Source: Thermoplasmatota archaeon
GTDB taxonomy: Archaea; Thermoplasmatota; E2; DHVEG-1; B18-G2
Assembly: GCA_029259115.1 (NCBI GenBank)
Contig: JAPDJO010000018.1
Span: forward strand, 17,937 to 81,936
DNA length: 64,000 nt
Direction: 5' to 3'
Part shown: piece after piece, positions 1 to 10,032 of the stretch
Position numbering within the stretch: the stretch's first letter is position 1
How the letters are laid out: every line of letters starts with the position of its first letter
Position numbers and translations under genes: made by a program
Notes under the pieces: model-generated
Told to the model about the DNA's origin: nothing
Seen by the model: the letters and a program-made list of their open reading frames with translations, nothing else
Database searches by the model: none

Positions 1-534
1 CATATTAGATTTCCACAAAGTAGGCAGAGCTTTTTCCATGACTCTTCCCATCGTTTTGGTTTTTATAACAGTCTGTCTTCCTACACCTGGAAATGACGGA
101 ATGATTGGACCGGATACTATCTCTATATAAAACTCCACATTCTCTAGCGATTTTTGGCTTTTCAACATATCGATGCACTCTTTAACTGCTTTTTGAGGAT
201 TTCTTTTGGTGTTACGACCTATGCCAGTTGATACCACCATGTCTGGATAGTGTATAGCTAATCCAGTAACACCTCTCGTAAAGCATCCATAATTATTCAT
301 AAATCCAGCCACAGTTCCTCCAATCAGAGGTGTTCCATCTGGTAAAACTTCCCAGACTCCGTTGAGGAGTTCTTGAAAACCTCCATAATTTTCGTAATGG
401 ATTGTTGAAAATAACAAGAAGAATTTTGGCTTCTCGCCATCGAGTTTTTCTAAAGCAGTCTCAGCCACCTCTCTACCAGCCTCTCTCGCATCCCATTTTC
501 TTGATAGTCCAACTCCAGCTTTTAATTCGCTCAT
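1..534 (-). CDS. FIST-domain-like protein (3' end truncated by window edge)
   Basis: Minus-strand frame from ATG at 534 reads MSELKAGVGLSRKWDAREAGREVAETALEKLDGEKPKFFLLFSTIHYENYGGFQELLNGVWEVLPDGTPLIGGTVAGFMNNYG..., resembling the FIST N domain; runs off window start. Confidence 0.7.
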   Translation of the reverse strand, partial: MSELKAGVGLSRKWDAREAGREVAETALEKLDGEKPKFFLLFSTIHYENYGGFQELLNGVWEVLPDGTPLIGGTVAGFMNNYGCFTRGVTGLAIHYPDMVVSTGIGRNTKRNPQKAVKECIDMLKSQKSLENVEFYIEIVSGPIIPSFPGVGRQTVIKTKTMGRVMEKALPTLWKSNM

Positions 535-908
535 TTCTTACCTTCTAAGATCTCAACTATTCTTCTCCTCGCATTTTCCATCTCTACCTCAATCAATCCC
601 TTGTTTGCCAAGGATGGGATGATTGCTACGAGAGCATTGTCTGTATTTGGAATAACAAAGAAAAGAACAGAGTGATTCTTCAACCTGAATTCCATAACAT
701 CCAGACCAACACTTGCATACTCCTCTATAACTGCGAAGACATTTTTCATAGCAACAGATACTATATCCCAAACATCCATAATTTTGGGGTTGAATTTGGA
801 AGTATCCGGCATTACACTAACCATATTTTTCCTTGCAACCATACAAGCGTAGATATCATCTAATTTAAGCAAATCCTCCAGTACCTCAAGTATAGGATCA
901 TCGTTCAC
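531..908 (-). CDS. Roadblock/LC7-like small protein
   Basis: 125 aa alpha/beta layout with terminal DNALVAIIPSLANKGLIEVEMENARRRIVEIL; ATG overlaps neighbours in an apparent operon. Confidence 0.5.
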   Translation of the reverse strand: MNDDPILEVLEDLLKLDDIYACMVARKNMVSVMPDTSKFNPKIMDVWDIVSVAMKNVFAVIEEYASVGLDVMEFRLKNHSVLFFVIPNTDNALVAIIPSLANKGLIEVEMENARRRIVEILEGKK

Positions 909-1690
909 TTGATCTCAATCCCCCTCTCGGTTATTGTTATATCAACAGGTCTAAGAGAATGTTTTGTTCCCCTCATCTTCCAGATTGTGAGCTTTCTTCT
1001 ATCCATCATCGGATCGATGGCTAAGAGTATGACTCCATCCGCAAGAAATTCGGATATGGTATCTCTGGATAATCCAGATCCACCTTCTGTAAGTTCAGAT
1101 GTGACCATAGACGTAGCATTCACGCTGTGCAGAAAGTCAAATATCTTTCTGATATGGTATCTTATAACTGGTCTGGAATCTGATGGATAAGAACTTAGTT
1201 TCTCTATAACTGGAACCTTTTCAAATTCCACGGATCTACCGAGTACTAGTGGGGTATCTGCGAATGGAGATAGGGAGTCAAGAACTATCCTGTCAAAATC
1301 TCCAGTTAAGACTAGATCACCCATCTCGTGGTATGCCCCAGATCTTTCAAGGTCTATGTGAGACAATTTGAGTAGACCTTTTTCTATGGCTGGCAAGAAG
1401 TTAAATCCAGCAGCATTTGCATGTATTAGTAAACTCTCTATCTTTTGGTCAACAGATATATACAAGCATCTTTCACCATTTTTTATACCAGCATTTATGA
1501 AATGAAAACAGAGTATACTTTTTCCAGATCCCGGAGGACCGGATACAAGGGTTACACTATTCTTGGGCAAGCCACCTTGAAGGAGCTCGTCCAATTTTGG
1601 TATGCCAGTGGATACTCTCTCTATAGTCAGATCTTTTTTCTCTACAGCTCTCTCTATATAGTAAAATGATCTGTCATTCATCATGTGCAT
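905..1690 (-). CDS. KaiC/RadA-like ATPase
   Basis: GIPKLDELLQGGLPKNSVTLVSGPPGSGKS (Walker A) and FDRIVLDSLSPFA (Walker B). Confidence 0.88.
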   Translation of the reverse strand: MHMMNDRSFYYIERAVEKKDLTIERVSTGIPKLDELLQGGLPKNSVTLVSGPPGSGKSILCFHFINAGIKNGERCLYISVDQKIESLLIHANAAGFNFLPAIEKGLLKLSHIDLERSGAYHEMGDLVLTGDFDRIVLDSLSPFADTPLVLGRSVEFEKVPVIEKLSSYPSDSRPVIRYHIRKIFDFLHSVNATSMVTSELTEGGSGLSRDTISEFLADGVILLAIDPMMDRRKLTIWKMRGTKHSLRPVDITITERGIEIK

Positions 1691-1739
1691 CCCATCCTCG
1701 GCAAATTATAAAACGTGAAGCAATTATAAAAGTTTATCG

Positions 1740-2873
1740 CTATACACCTATAGCAACTCTCAACAAATCCCTTAAACCTGGAGAGAATCCCAGTATAAAG
1801 ATCGCTATCTTGAGGAGATTTAGCAAGCTGGAATAACTTTTCTCTTTTTTTGAAACATCTTCGAATATCAGAATTATGAGAACTATCAATATCACTTTAA
1901 CAATTGGAAAAAGAACTCCAGACGATATATCCATAAAGAGGAAAGAAACGGGGTGCTTTTCTCCATACGAAGGGATCCCCATATTGAACGGATCATATAT
2001 AGATATGTAGCTGGTAAATCCATCCAAAGAATGACCAAACAGCATAGCTAGATTCAAAGGTTTTGAAAAGAATTCCAGTTTCTTGATGTATTTACTGAGC
2101 AGATAAGCTATTGCGGTGATTGTTATTGGAAAAGATATGCAAACTAGAAGTACATCTATTCTGAAGATTTTATCATATGAAGCATAGCCAAATGAAATCA
2201 GACCTGATGCACATAGTGTCAAACCTATAGAGAATGTTATAGTTAGAATGGATAGATCTTTCTTGAAATAGAGAGAAGTAAAAACTATTGCAACTAGAGT
2301 TGCGAAGATTATGGGGTTTACAGGATTAACAATTAGATTTCTAAATGCAAACCAGAAAAGCGTGTAAAGTAAAATTAAGATAAATGCGTAAATAATTAGG
2401 AGGGATTTCTTCTTCCTATTTTCGAAAATCCAGCCAAGAATTATGGATACCAGAGCATAAGCAGCTACCTGAACATATATCAAAGGAGATATAAACCAGA
2501 AAGATAGAGGTATCTTAAAATATCCAGCATCTTCGAGTACTCTAGATACAGACCCAAATATGATGAATGGAAAAAGGGATTTGCATAGATTCCAGTTAAT
2601 ATCTATGTTCAATTTCTTAAGGAGTCTATAGATGTAATAGAGGGAGAGCAGAGCTATGATACCATATGTTATCTCAGATACTATGGTATAGCCTTCATGA
2701 GCGACTACACCATGATACTCAACCTCTCTACCCAAAGCATCCGCAACAACTGGACCCCAGTAATATTTCCATATCCATCTATCATAAACTATTGATGGAA
2801 AGAAGATGTATCCTACCATTACAGAGAAAAAGAAAATTACCAAGGCTAAGAGAATTAAATGATCTCTCCTCAT
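1740..2873 (-). CDS. DUF63 family membrane protein
   Basis: Polytopic; GSVSRVLEDAGYFKIPLSFWFISPLIYVQVA and MLFGHSLDGFTSYISI motifs. Confidence 0.8.
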   Translation of the reverse strand: MRRDHLILLALVIFFFSVMVGYIFFPSIVYDRWIWKYYWGPVVADALGREVEYHGVVAHEGYTIVSEITYGIIALLSLYYIYRLLKKLNIDINWNLCKSLFPFIIFGSVSRVLEDAGYFKIPLSFWFISPLIYVQVAAYALVSIILGWIFENRKKKSLLIIYAFILILLYTLFWFAFRNLIVNPVNPIIFATLVAIVFTSLYFKKDLSILTITFSIGLTLCASGLISFGYASYDKIFRIDVLLVCISFPITITAIAYLLSKYIKKLEFFSKPLNLAMLFGHSLDGFTSYISIYDPFNMGIPSYGEKHPVSFLFMDISSGVLFPIVKVILIVLIILIFEDVSKKEKSYSSLLNLLKIAIFILGFSPGLRDLLRVAIGV

Positions 2874-2929
2874 TCTTCAACTCGAAGGCAAAAATAATAT
2901 ATTAATCTCTCGTTTACCGCTAGCTGATT

Positions 2930-3988
2930 ATGACGAAGTTTCTAAAGATCAAGGAAATGATCTTCCCTAGAGACATAATAGTTGGGCATGAAGCCCTAGA
3001 AAGATTACCTGATTTGTGTGAAAGATTGTTAGAAGGTAAAGCTTTGATTGTTGAAGGAAAAAAGACAAAAAAGATAGCGGGAGATAGAGTAAAAAAACTC
3101 TTGCAAAAGTCCAAGTTTGAAACGTTCGAGATCGTCGTAACATCATCAACGATGAGAGAGGTTAAGAAGGTTCAGAGAGTTATAGAAAAGGAAAAGATAA
3201 ACTTTGTCGTCGGCGTCGGCGGAGGCAAAGTGATTGATGTCTCGAAGCTTTCATCATATCGAAGCAACATACCCTTTATCAGTGTACCAACTGCTGCGTC
3301 TCACGATGGGATAGCATCTCCAATGGCTTCTATAAAGGATAAGGATTCTCAGGCATCAAAGAAGGCTGTATCCCCTTTAGCTATAGTAGCAGATACATCT
3401 ATAATAAAAAAAGCTCCTTATAGGATGCTATCCTCTGGATGCGCAGATGTCATATCCAATCTCTCTGCAATAAAGGATTGGGAACTGGCTCATCGACTTA
3501 GGAATGAGGAATTCAGCACCTATGCCTACTCTCTATCAAAAACATCGGCTGAGCTCATCATGGAGAATTCTGATCTGATTAAAACGTATACGGAAGAAGG
3601 GGTATGGATAGCTGTTAAAGGGATGATAGTTTCTGGAGTAGCCATGAGTGTGGCAGGAAATTCCAGACCCGCATCTGGAGCTGAGCACATGTTTTCTCAT
3701 GCCCTCGATGCAATAGCACCTGGCAAAGCTTTACACGGAGAACAATGTGGGGTTGGAGCAATAATGATGTTATATTTGCATGGTGAAGATTGGAAGAGTG
3801 TAAGAGATGTGCTTAAAGAGATTGGAGCTCCCACAAATGCAAAAGAGCTCGGAATACCTAAGAAAAAGATAGTGGAGGCTCTTGTTAGGGCACATTCCAT
3901 AAGACCTGATAGATACACGATTTTGGGTGAAGGCGGTCTCACGAAGGAGGCCGCAAAAAGCATAGCAAAAAAGACTGGGGTGATATAA
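2930..3988 (+). CDS. egsA: sn-glycerol-1-phosphate dehydrogenase
   Basis: 352 aa; GVGGGKVIDVSKLSSY, PTAASHDGIASPMASI, SGAEHMFSHALDAIAPGKALHGEQCGVG. Confidence 0.92.
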   Translation: MTKFLKIKEMIFPRDIIVGHEALERLPDLCERLLEGKALIVEGKKTKKIAGDRVKKLLQKSKFETFEIVVTSSTMREVKKVQRVIEKEKINFVVGVGGGKVIDVSKLSSYRSNIPFISVPTAASHDGIASPMASIKDKDSQASKKAVSPLAIVADTSIIKKAPYRMLSSGCADVISNLSAIKDWELAHRLRNEEFSTYAYSLSKTSAELIMENSDLIKTYTEEGVWIAVKGMIVSGVAMSVAGNSRPASGAEHMFSHALDAIAPGKALHGEQCGVGAIMMLYLHGEDWKSVRDVLKEIGAPTNAKELGIPKKKIVEALVRAHSIRPDRYTILGEGGLTKEAAKSIAKKTGVI

Positions 3989-4416
3989 TGCCTATAGTAA
4001 CTCTTGTTGGAGAAAGAGTGGCCAAGAAAGGGAATGAGTTTATCTATTTAGGACCAAGTCCCGAATGTAAGAATTGTAAGCTGAAAACGGTCTGTTTCAA
4101 CTTAAAGAGATTCAGAAGATACAGGATAGTTGGAATAAGAAACAAAAGGCATAGCTGTAATCAACATGATGGTGGAGTAAGAGTTGTAGAAGTAGAGGAG
4201 TTGCCAATAGTATCAAGCTTGGAAGGAAAGATAAAAGAGGGAAGCAAAACAAAGGTCAAGATTATAGATTGTAAAAGATTGGACTGCGAAAACTATGATA
4301 TATGCCACAATCCAGCTGTTGAAGAGAATAGAGATTACAAGATATCGAAGATTATTGGTGAGATGAACTGTAAGATTGGAAAAAATCTGATGAAGGTAGA
4401 GTTGTCAGAGATCTAG
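3988..4416 (+). CDS. UPF0179 family protein
   Basis: Cys-rich 142 aa, GPSPECKNCKLKTVCFNLKRFRRYRIVGIR; overlaps egsA stop. Confidence 0.8.
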   Translation: MPIVTLVGERVAKKGNEFIYLGPSPECKNCKLKTVCFNLKRFRRYRIVGIRNKRHSCNQHDGGVRVVEVEELPIVSSLEGKIKEGSKTKVKIIDCKRLDCENYDICHNPAVEENRDYKISKIIGEMNCKIGKNLMKVELSEI

Positions 4417-5000
4417 TGGCATACAACATTATATATCAGTCCATCATCCCCAACTATACCATCTATGCTTCCTTCTGGATCAGCCACTATTCTATGCCAA
4501 CCTTCTATACCATCTATTTCACTTAAATCGGAATAGCCCATGCATATTACAGAGATTCCTGATTTGCTACAGCTCCATACCTCTCCTATAATTCTATAAT
4601 TATGGGTACCTTTTATTCCATCATAAATGATAAAAAGAGTTTTGTGTCCTTTCAGAATCTCTCTTTCTCCATATGTTTTGTTGCTCTCGATAATCTCTAT
4701 ATCATACTTCTCTGCCTGATTTTTTATGTCTTTCTCAACCATATCCAATAGCTTGTCTTTACTCTGCATTATCAGAAATTTCATAGATGTGACGCTAAGA
4801 TAGGATACATCTCCATTTTTATAAATCTTTGTTGACCATTTACCTATACCGAGAAATCCTGATCCCTTCTCCTCGCTTCCAAAATCTTCATACCATCCAT
4901 TTGTGAGTAGGCTTTGCGGTATATAGGCTTCCTTTAGAGATAGGCATCCAAAATTAAGAAAGATGAGAATAAAAATTGTTATGATTGCTATCTTTTTCAT
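4413..5000 (-). CDS. Putative lipoprotein, unknown function
   Basis: N-terminal MKKIAIITIFILIFLNFGC lipobox-like signal. Confidence 0.6.
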   Translation of the reverse strand: MKKIAIITIFILIFLNFGCLSLKEAYIPQSLLTNGWYEDFGSEEKGSGFLGIGKWSTKIYKNGDVSYLSVTSMKFLIMQSKDKLLDMVEKDIKNQAEKYDIEIIESNKTYGEREILKGHKTLFIIYDGIKGTHNYRIIGEVWSCSKSGISVICMGYSDLSEIDGIEGWHRIVADPEGSIDGIVGDDGLIYNVVCH

Positions 5001-5002
5001 TT

Positions 5003-6157
5003 TTATTTAGTGGCTTTTTTCAGGATCTCTACTTTATCTGTTCTCTCCCATGTGAAGTCAGGATCCTCTCTTCCGAAATGCCCATAGGCTGCGGTTTTCT
5101 TATAGATCGGTCTTCTGAGATCTAAAACCTTTATTATCTGTGCAGGCTTCAATGGGAAGTAATGCCAAACAATCTCTTCTATCTTCTCAACAGGAATCTT
5201 ATTTGTTCCGAAGCATTCAATATCTAAAGATATTGGCTCTGGTACACCTATAGCATATGCTAGGCTTATCTCACATTTCTCTGCAAGTCCAGCGGCAACT
5301 ATGTTTTTGGCTATGTATCTGGCTGCATAGGCTCCGCTTCTATCTACTTTGGTTGGATCCTTTCCAGAGAAGGCGCCTCCGCCATGTCTGGCTACCCCTC
5401 CATAGGTATCAACCATTATCTTTCTACCAGTTAAGCCTGCATCAGCGTAAGGTCCACCTCTCACGAAAGAACCGGTTGGATTAACATATATCTTTGTATC
5501 ATCATCCATCCATTCTTTGCATACCGGCTTTATCACTTCTTGAACTATATCTCTCTCAAGTTTTTCCTTTGATATTCCTGGATCATGCTGTGTAGATACA
5601 ACTATCGCATATGCTCTCACAGGCTTACCATCTTCGTATTCTATAGATACCTGTGACTTACCATCTGGCCTTAGATAAGGTACTCTTCCTTCTTTCCTGA
5701 CAGTGGCTAATCTTTTTGTTAATTTATGAGCAAGCATTATTGGTAAAGGCATAAGTTCTTTTGTTTCTTTACATGCATAACCGTACATCATTCCCTGATC
5801 TCCAGCCCCGAGCTCTTCATCATTGAGAATTACGCCTCTCGATATATCTGGACTCTGCTCTGTTATCTGAACCCATACTGAGCAGGTCTCCCATTCTATT
5901 CCATATTCTGCTTTTGTGTAACCTATCTCTTTTATAGTCTGTCTGACCACATGAGGAACATCAACATAACCTTCTGTTGTCATCTCACCAAAAACCAGCA
6001 CTCCTCCATTCTTAGTTGCGGCTTCTATTGCTACTCTAGAAAATTTGTCCTGTCTCAAAGCATCATCGAGAATAGCATCAGATATGAGATCGCACATCTT
6101 GTCTGGATGCCCCTCTGTTACTGATTCAGACGTAACTATCTTTCCCATCTTTACCAC
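5003..6157 (-). CDS. metK: S-adenosylmethionine synthetase, bacterial/eukaryotic type
   Basis: [70 protein letters not shown]. Confidence 0.95.
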   Translation of the reverse strand: MVKMGKIVTSESVTEGHPDKMCDLISDAILDDALRQDKFSRVAIEAATKNGGVLVFGEMTTEGYVDVPHVVRQTIKEIGYTKAEYGIEWETCSVWVQITEQSPDISRGVILNDEELGAGDQGMMYGYACKETKELMPLPIMLAHKLTKRLATVRKEGRVPYLRPDGKSQVSIEYEDGKPVRAYAIVVSTQHDPGISKEKLERDIVQEVIKPVCKEWMDDDTKIYVNPTGSFVRGGPYADAGLTGRKIMVDTYGGVARHGGGAFSGKDPTKVDRSGAYAARYIAKNIVAAGLAEKCEISLAYAIGVPEPISLDIECFGTNKIPVEKIEEIVWHYFPLKPAQIIKVLDLRRPIYKKTAAYGHFGREDPDFTWERTDKVEILKKATK

Positions 6158-6236
6158 CAGCGATTTAAGTGGAAGGTCTAATTCGCTTATAACCTTTTTC
6201 TCTAAGTTTTTATATGAGATTGATATTCGCTATTTG

Positions 6237-6311
6237 GGGCCCGTAGCTTAGCCTGGTTGGAGCGCCCGGCTGATAACCGGGAGGTCAGGAGTTCAAATCT
6301 CCTCGGGCCCA
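6237..6311 (+). tRNA. tRNA-Ile(GAT)
   Basis: Acceptor GGGCCCG/CGGGCCC, anticodon arm CCCGG-CTGATAA-CCGGG, T-loop GTTCAAATC. Confidence 0.93.
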
Positions 6312-6361
6312 CTTCTGCAGATAAGTTTTTTATTAGGTTTATCTCTTTTAGCTAGAGAGAC

Positions 6362-6640
6362 ATGAAGAGGAAAATATCAAAGTTTAAACTTTCTCTGCTA
6401 ATAATAGGTCTAGCTCTCGTATTTACAAGTGTTATACTTATGTTCCATGGATATGATATTCTTAAGGAGTCGAAAGCAGGATCGATGGGTAATATGTTCT
6501 CAAAAACTCTCGATTCACTTATGTATCTCTTGGGAGGTAGCCTGCTTTTGGTTTTTGGAATAGCATTTGTCTATTATAGTCAAATGAATGGAATGTTTAT
6601 TTATGAAGAGAAATCCAAGTCTGAGAATGAAGAATTTTAG
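6362..6640 (+). CDS. Small membrane protein, unknown function
   Basis: 92 aa with two hydrophobic segments. Confidence 0.5.
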   Translation: MKRKISKFKLSLLIIGLALVFTSVILMFHGYDILKESKAGSMGNMFSKTLDSLMYLLGGSLLLVFGIAFVYYSQMNGMFIYEEKSKSENEEF

Positions 6641-6642
6641 GG

Positions 6643-7200
6643 TTATTCTATGCTGACGTGATAAGCTTCTCCTTCTTTCTTTTTGCTTTTCCTCTTTATA
6701 ACAATATCGAGGATGCCGTTTTTGTATGTAGCTTTTGTTGTCTTTGGCTTTACCTTACACGGTAACTCTATCAACTTGTGATATTTTTTCTTTGGATTGT
6801 TAACCTTTATCTCTACCGTATCCTCGGTTACCTTAAGATCTATGTCTTTCTTTTCAACTCCTGGAATCTCCATGGTTATCGCAACATCCTCGTCACCTTC
6901 TATCACATCTGTTAAGGGTTCTATCTCATCTGATACAATAGCCTCGCCATCTGGAGTCTCTATGGCTTTGTTTCCAAACTCTTCCAGTCTTGGTCTTCCG
7001 TCTGGACCTATGGTGAGTTTGAATCCTCTGACAATAGGTTTACCTGGCTCTGCATTTGTCAGCATCTTGAATAACTCTTCTGCCATCCTCTCTATATCTT
7101 CCAGAAATCTCTCGTCGAAGAACTTATCTAAAATATCATCGTCTATACCTAGGAATCTGAAAGGATTTTTTCTTCTTCTATCTCTTCTGAATGGATCCAT
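6643..7200 (-). CDS. Hsp20/alpha-crystallin family small heat-shock protein
   Basis: EDVAITMEIPGVEKKDIDLKVTEDTVEIKV...KATYKNGILDIVIKRK. Confidence 0.88.
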   Translation of the reverse strand: MDPFRRDRRRKNPFRFLGIDDDILDKFFDERFLEDIERMAEELFKMLTNAEPGKPIVRGFKLTIGPDGRPRLEEFGNKAIETPDGEAIVSDEIEPLTDVIEGDEDVAITMEIPGVEKKDIDLKVTEDTVEIKVNNPKKKYHKLIELPCKVKPKTTKATYKNGILDIVIKRKSKKKEGEAYHVSIE

Positions 7201-7286
7201 GGTATCTGAATATTATAAGCAGGGGTTAGGATTTAAAGTATTCGGTCTTTATGATTGCTGTGAAGTTGTCCGGGATTATAAACTCC

Positions 7287-8228
7287 CTATTTGATTGTTA
7301 TTATGTGACCGTTTAGTATAGATTCTCCGTTGCTTATTATCCGGTCAGAATTGCTATCACTGCTTCTTCTCCTTACTATCTTGACGTAGAGAGGTTCTGA
7401 CCAGTCACTTACTTCATGATAGAATGTGTCTCTAGCCCTTACTTTTATTTCTATTGTTTTACCCACATAGTACCTTGGAAAACTTTCTTTTATAGTTATA
7501 GACTTTCCTGACTCTAACGGTGAGCTCCACTCTGTATTTACGCCATCGATACAAAATTGATATTGTATGTCGTCCCCGTCGGGATCATTGGAGCATGCGG
7601 TAAACTCCCCTTCCTCATATGCTTTGAGTGTATTTGGACCTTTTAGAGTGGGTGTCTCTGGAGCCTCGTTCTCTACTATTATGGTGCGGATCTTTTCACC
7701 CTCTTTCTCCCATTTATCATCAGACCTTTTGTATATTATACTTATCTCAAGAACGATATCGTATGATTTGTGATGTCCAAATATACTAAATGCATCTTTT
7801 CTGGGTGAAAATTTCATAACTAGTTTTCCATGACCTGCATCATCATGCCCAGCTTTGTCGTTTTTTTCGAGGTTTTCGTACGCCAAAGTGACTCCTCCAC
7901 CACGTAGCTCAAAATAGAATCCCCAGAACTCATCGGTCCACAGAGGGCAGTCGTCCTTTATCTCCCAGTTTACAATAAGGGTCATTTTTTCTTCATGTGG
8001 TGCGTACAGTTTTTTTGGTAATTTGCTGTTGAATTTAATCTGAAGTTTGGGACTATAAGTGGGAAAACTTCCTGGATGTATAGCCAGAGTACCTACGTAG
8101 TATGTGTAGTTGCCACAGGTATTTAACGTTGGGTGGTTTATTATTTTGTCACTCTGGGCGGACTGTGGAATTGCTGTCAAACTAGCTAAGAAAAACACGC
8201 CTATTATAATAATCTGCTGCAATTTCAT
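7287..8228 (-). CDS. Secreted protein, unknown function
   Basis: N-terminal signal peptide (MKLQQIIIIGVFFLASLTAIPQSAQS), beta-rich C-terminus. Confidence 0.5.
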   Translation of the reverse strand: MKLQQIIIIGVFFLASLTAIPQSAQSDKIINHPTLNTCGNYTYYVGTLAIHPGSFPTYSPKLQIKFNSKLPKKLYAPHEEKMTLIVNWEIKDDCPLWTDEFWGFYFELRGGGVTLAYENLEKNDKAGHDDAGHGKLVMKFSPRKDAFSIFGHHKSYDIVLEISIIYKRSDDKWEKEGEKIRTIIVENEAPETPTLKGPNTLKAYEEGEFTACSNDPDGDDIQYQFCIDGVNTEWSSPLESGKSITIKESFPRYYVGKTIEIKVRARDTFYHEVSDWSEPLYVKIVRRRSSDSNSDRIISNGESILNGHIITIK

Positions 8229-8305
8229 ATTTTACATAGTATAAATTTTAATTTAAAAATTTTACGCCTCTACTAATTGGAAAATCTAGATTGTTCTCAT
8301 TATGG

Positions 8306-9022
8306 TCACTTCAACAGGATATGTATAATGGTGAATAGGATATCCCCATAAAGATAAGCTGCTATGAATCCTATAAGTAGAGGAATCATAAAGGGTATCT
8401 TTGGAGTAACCCATATCCTTTTAAGGCCTTGTTTTTCTAGCTTTTCTAAATGTTCAGAGGTATCAAAGTCCTCAGGCATTATCACCAATTTTCTTTTTCC
8501 ATCCACTATTTTCTCCAAAGGCCAAACGAATTTTTTCTTTGCCTCTTCTATGTCCATCTTGTAACCGATTAAAGCAAAAGGAAACTCAACCTCTCTTTTT
8601 ATAGCGTTATATATCAGTAGAGATGGAGGAATTAGCAGAAATATAATTACAGAGTTGCAGAAGATGGTCCAAGGGAAAGGCATTACGGATAAATGCTGGG
8701 GGAAGCCGAACAGCGATGGCCAGAATGGACTCAAGATAGCTAATGACATTATCGCTTTAGCATCCGCTCCACCAAAGATTAGACCTATGTAAAAGAACAC
8801 ATACACTATGGCTATAATCAGAGGTATAAAGAGGAGATACAATGGGTTTTGAATGTTGCCAGTCAGGTATTGAATTATTAAGAGGATTGCCCCAACTCCT
8901 CCCATTATTATCCATAGGATGTTTGGTGCCATTCTCGTTTTTAGATCTGTGTAGCTTGCATATCCTAAAATTATCGTACCAACGACCAATCTTATGATAT
9001 CGAGCGTAGTTGGTATATCCAT
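8306..9022 (-). CDS. Archaeal prepilin/preflagellin peptidase (A24 family)
   Basis: GYASYTDLKTRMAPN and GGADAKAIMSLAIL two-Asp signature, polytopic. Confidence 0.85.
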   Translation of the reverse strand: MDIPTTLDIIRLVVGTIILGYASYTDLKTRMAPNILWIIMGGVGAILLIIQYLTGNIQNPLYLLFIPLIIAIVYVFFYIGLIFGGADAKAIMSLAILSPFWPSLFGFPQHLSVMPFPWTIFCNSVIIFLLIPPSLLIYNAIKREVEFPFALIGYKMDIEEAKKKFVWPLEKIVDGKRKLVIMPEDFDTSEHLEKLEKQGLKRIWVTPKIPFMIPLLIGFIAAYLYGDILFTIIHILLK

Positions 9023-9101
9023 GCTTTTCGGTATGAGATTTCTATTTTAGTATTTTTGGTAAACCATCTATCCCTTGTCACATTTATGAAATTTGATTCT
9101 G

Positions 9102-9131
9102 ACTAAAATTGAAACACATTCCAATTTTAGT
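9102..9131. repeat. Perfect 10-bp inverted repeat (ACTAAAATTG-N10-CAATTTTAGT)
   Basis: Direct reading; lies between prepilin peptidase and pilin genes. Confidence 0.75.
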
Positions 9132-9166
9132 ATGACTTTTATTGAACTTCATTTCAATTTTTCTCC

Positions 9167-9529
9167 TTACGTAAAGTCCCAAGTTCCGAGCAAAACATTC
9201 GCAGGTATGTAGGAGATCTTTACTTCTTTCCCGGTGCAGTTGTATATATACTCGCCAGCATCAAGGAAGCCATCGTTATCTTCATCATAGATTTCTACTG
9301 TATCCGGATTTATCAATAAGTCACTCCATTTCACTTCTTGTTGTCCGCCTGTATAGAGAACAAGAAGTTTTCCATCTTCCCTTTGCTGGGAAAAGGTTGG
9401 AAATTTTGGCATAGTCTGCGTTGTTGCGGTCATACTCGTAAGGACAACAAATATGGCTGCAGCAAGTGCTACAACAATAGCAACCATAAGGACAACACCT
9501 ATAATCTCAGATACAGCATAGTCTCTCAT
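9167..9529 (-). CDS. Archaeal type IV pilin
   Basis: Class III signal-like MRDYAVSEIIGVVLMVAIVVALAAAIF; start trimmed from ORF track to internal ATG at 9529. Confidence 0.8.
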   Translation of the reverse strand: MRDYAVSEIIGVVLMVAIVVALAAAIFVVLTSMTATTQTMPKFPTFSQQREDGKLLVLYTGGQQEVKWSDLLINPDTVEIYDEDNDGFLDAGEYIYNCTGKEVKISYIPANVLLGTWDFT

Positions 9530-9555
9530 TAGATTTGAGAAAGTGGTAGGACTAT

Positions 9556-9963
9556 TTAAAACTTGATTGTTCCTAGAACCTGATTTGTGGGTTTCCATAC
9601 CATTGTATAAGTTATTCCTTCGTTGAATCCTGTTATCATGTCTCCTCCAGATATCGTTGTCTGCCTGAGATTAGATGTTCCTGTTCCTATGCTTAGATCA
9701 GCCTGAACATAGTACTCGTTTCCACTTTCATCTTTGAATACAAGATTCGGAGTTGTTCCATCTGCGTATTTGTATGAGCTTGAACCCTTAACTATGATAA
9801 TGGAGTTTGTTACTTTGTCAACATTATAGGAGATATCAACTGTTGCTTTAGAGAACCTTAACATTCCATTAGAATATGCGTAAACACCAACAGCTAGCAT
9901 AATAACTATGGCTACCATAAATACTACTCCTACCACTCCAGACACTGCGTTATCGCTACCCAT
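9556..9963 (-). CDS. Archaeal type IV pilin
   Basis: MGSDNAVSGVVGVVFMVAIVIMLAVGVYAYS. Confidence 0.82.
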   Translation of the reverse strand: MGSDNAVSGVVGVVFMVAIVIMLAVGVYAYSNGMLRFSKATVDISYNVDKVTNSIIIVKGSSSYKYADGTTPNLVFKDESGNEYYVQADLSIGTGTSNLRQTTISGGDMITGFNEGITYTMVWKPTNQVLGTIKF

Positions 9964-9996
9964 CTCTCCTCACCATATTAATCTCTGTAACTCATA

Positions 9997-10032
9997 CTAT
10001 TTAAACATTTTGCGACATTTTGACATGTCGCA
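9997..10032 (-). promoter_or_regulatory. Pilin promoter: TATA-like TTTAAATAG with adjacent upstream palindrome TGCGACAT-N6-ATGTCGCA
   Basis: TATA-like 9997-10005, palindrome 10011-10032, upstream of pilin start at 9963. Confidence 0.6.

Noticed and set aside
9530-9598. Upstream extension of the pilin ORF 9167..9598 overlapping the next pilin
   Set aside because: The class III signal starts at the internal ATG (MRDYAVSEIIG); the extension is an artefact of longest-ORF calling
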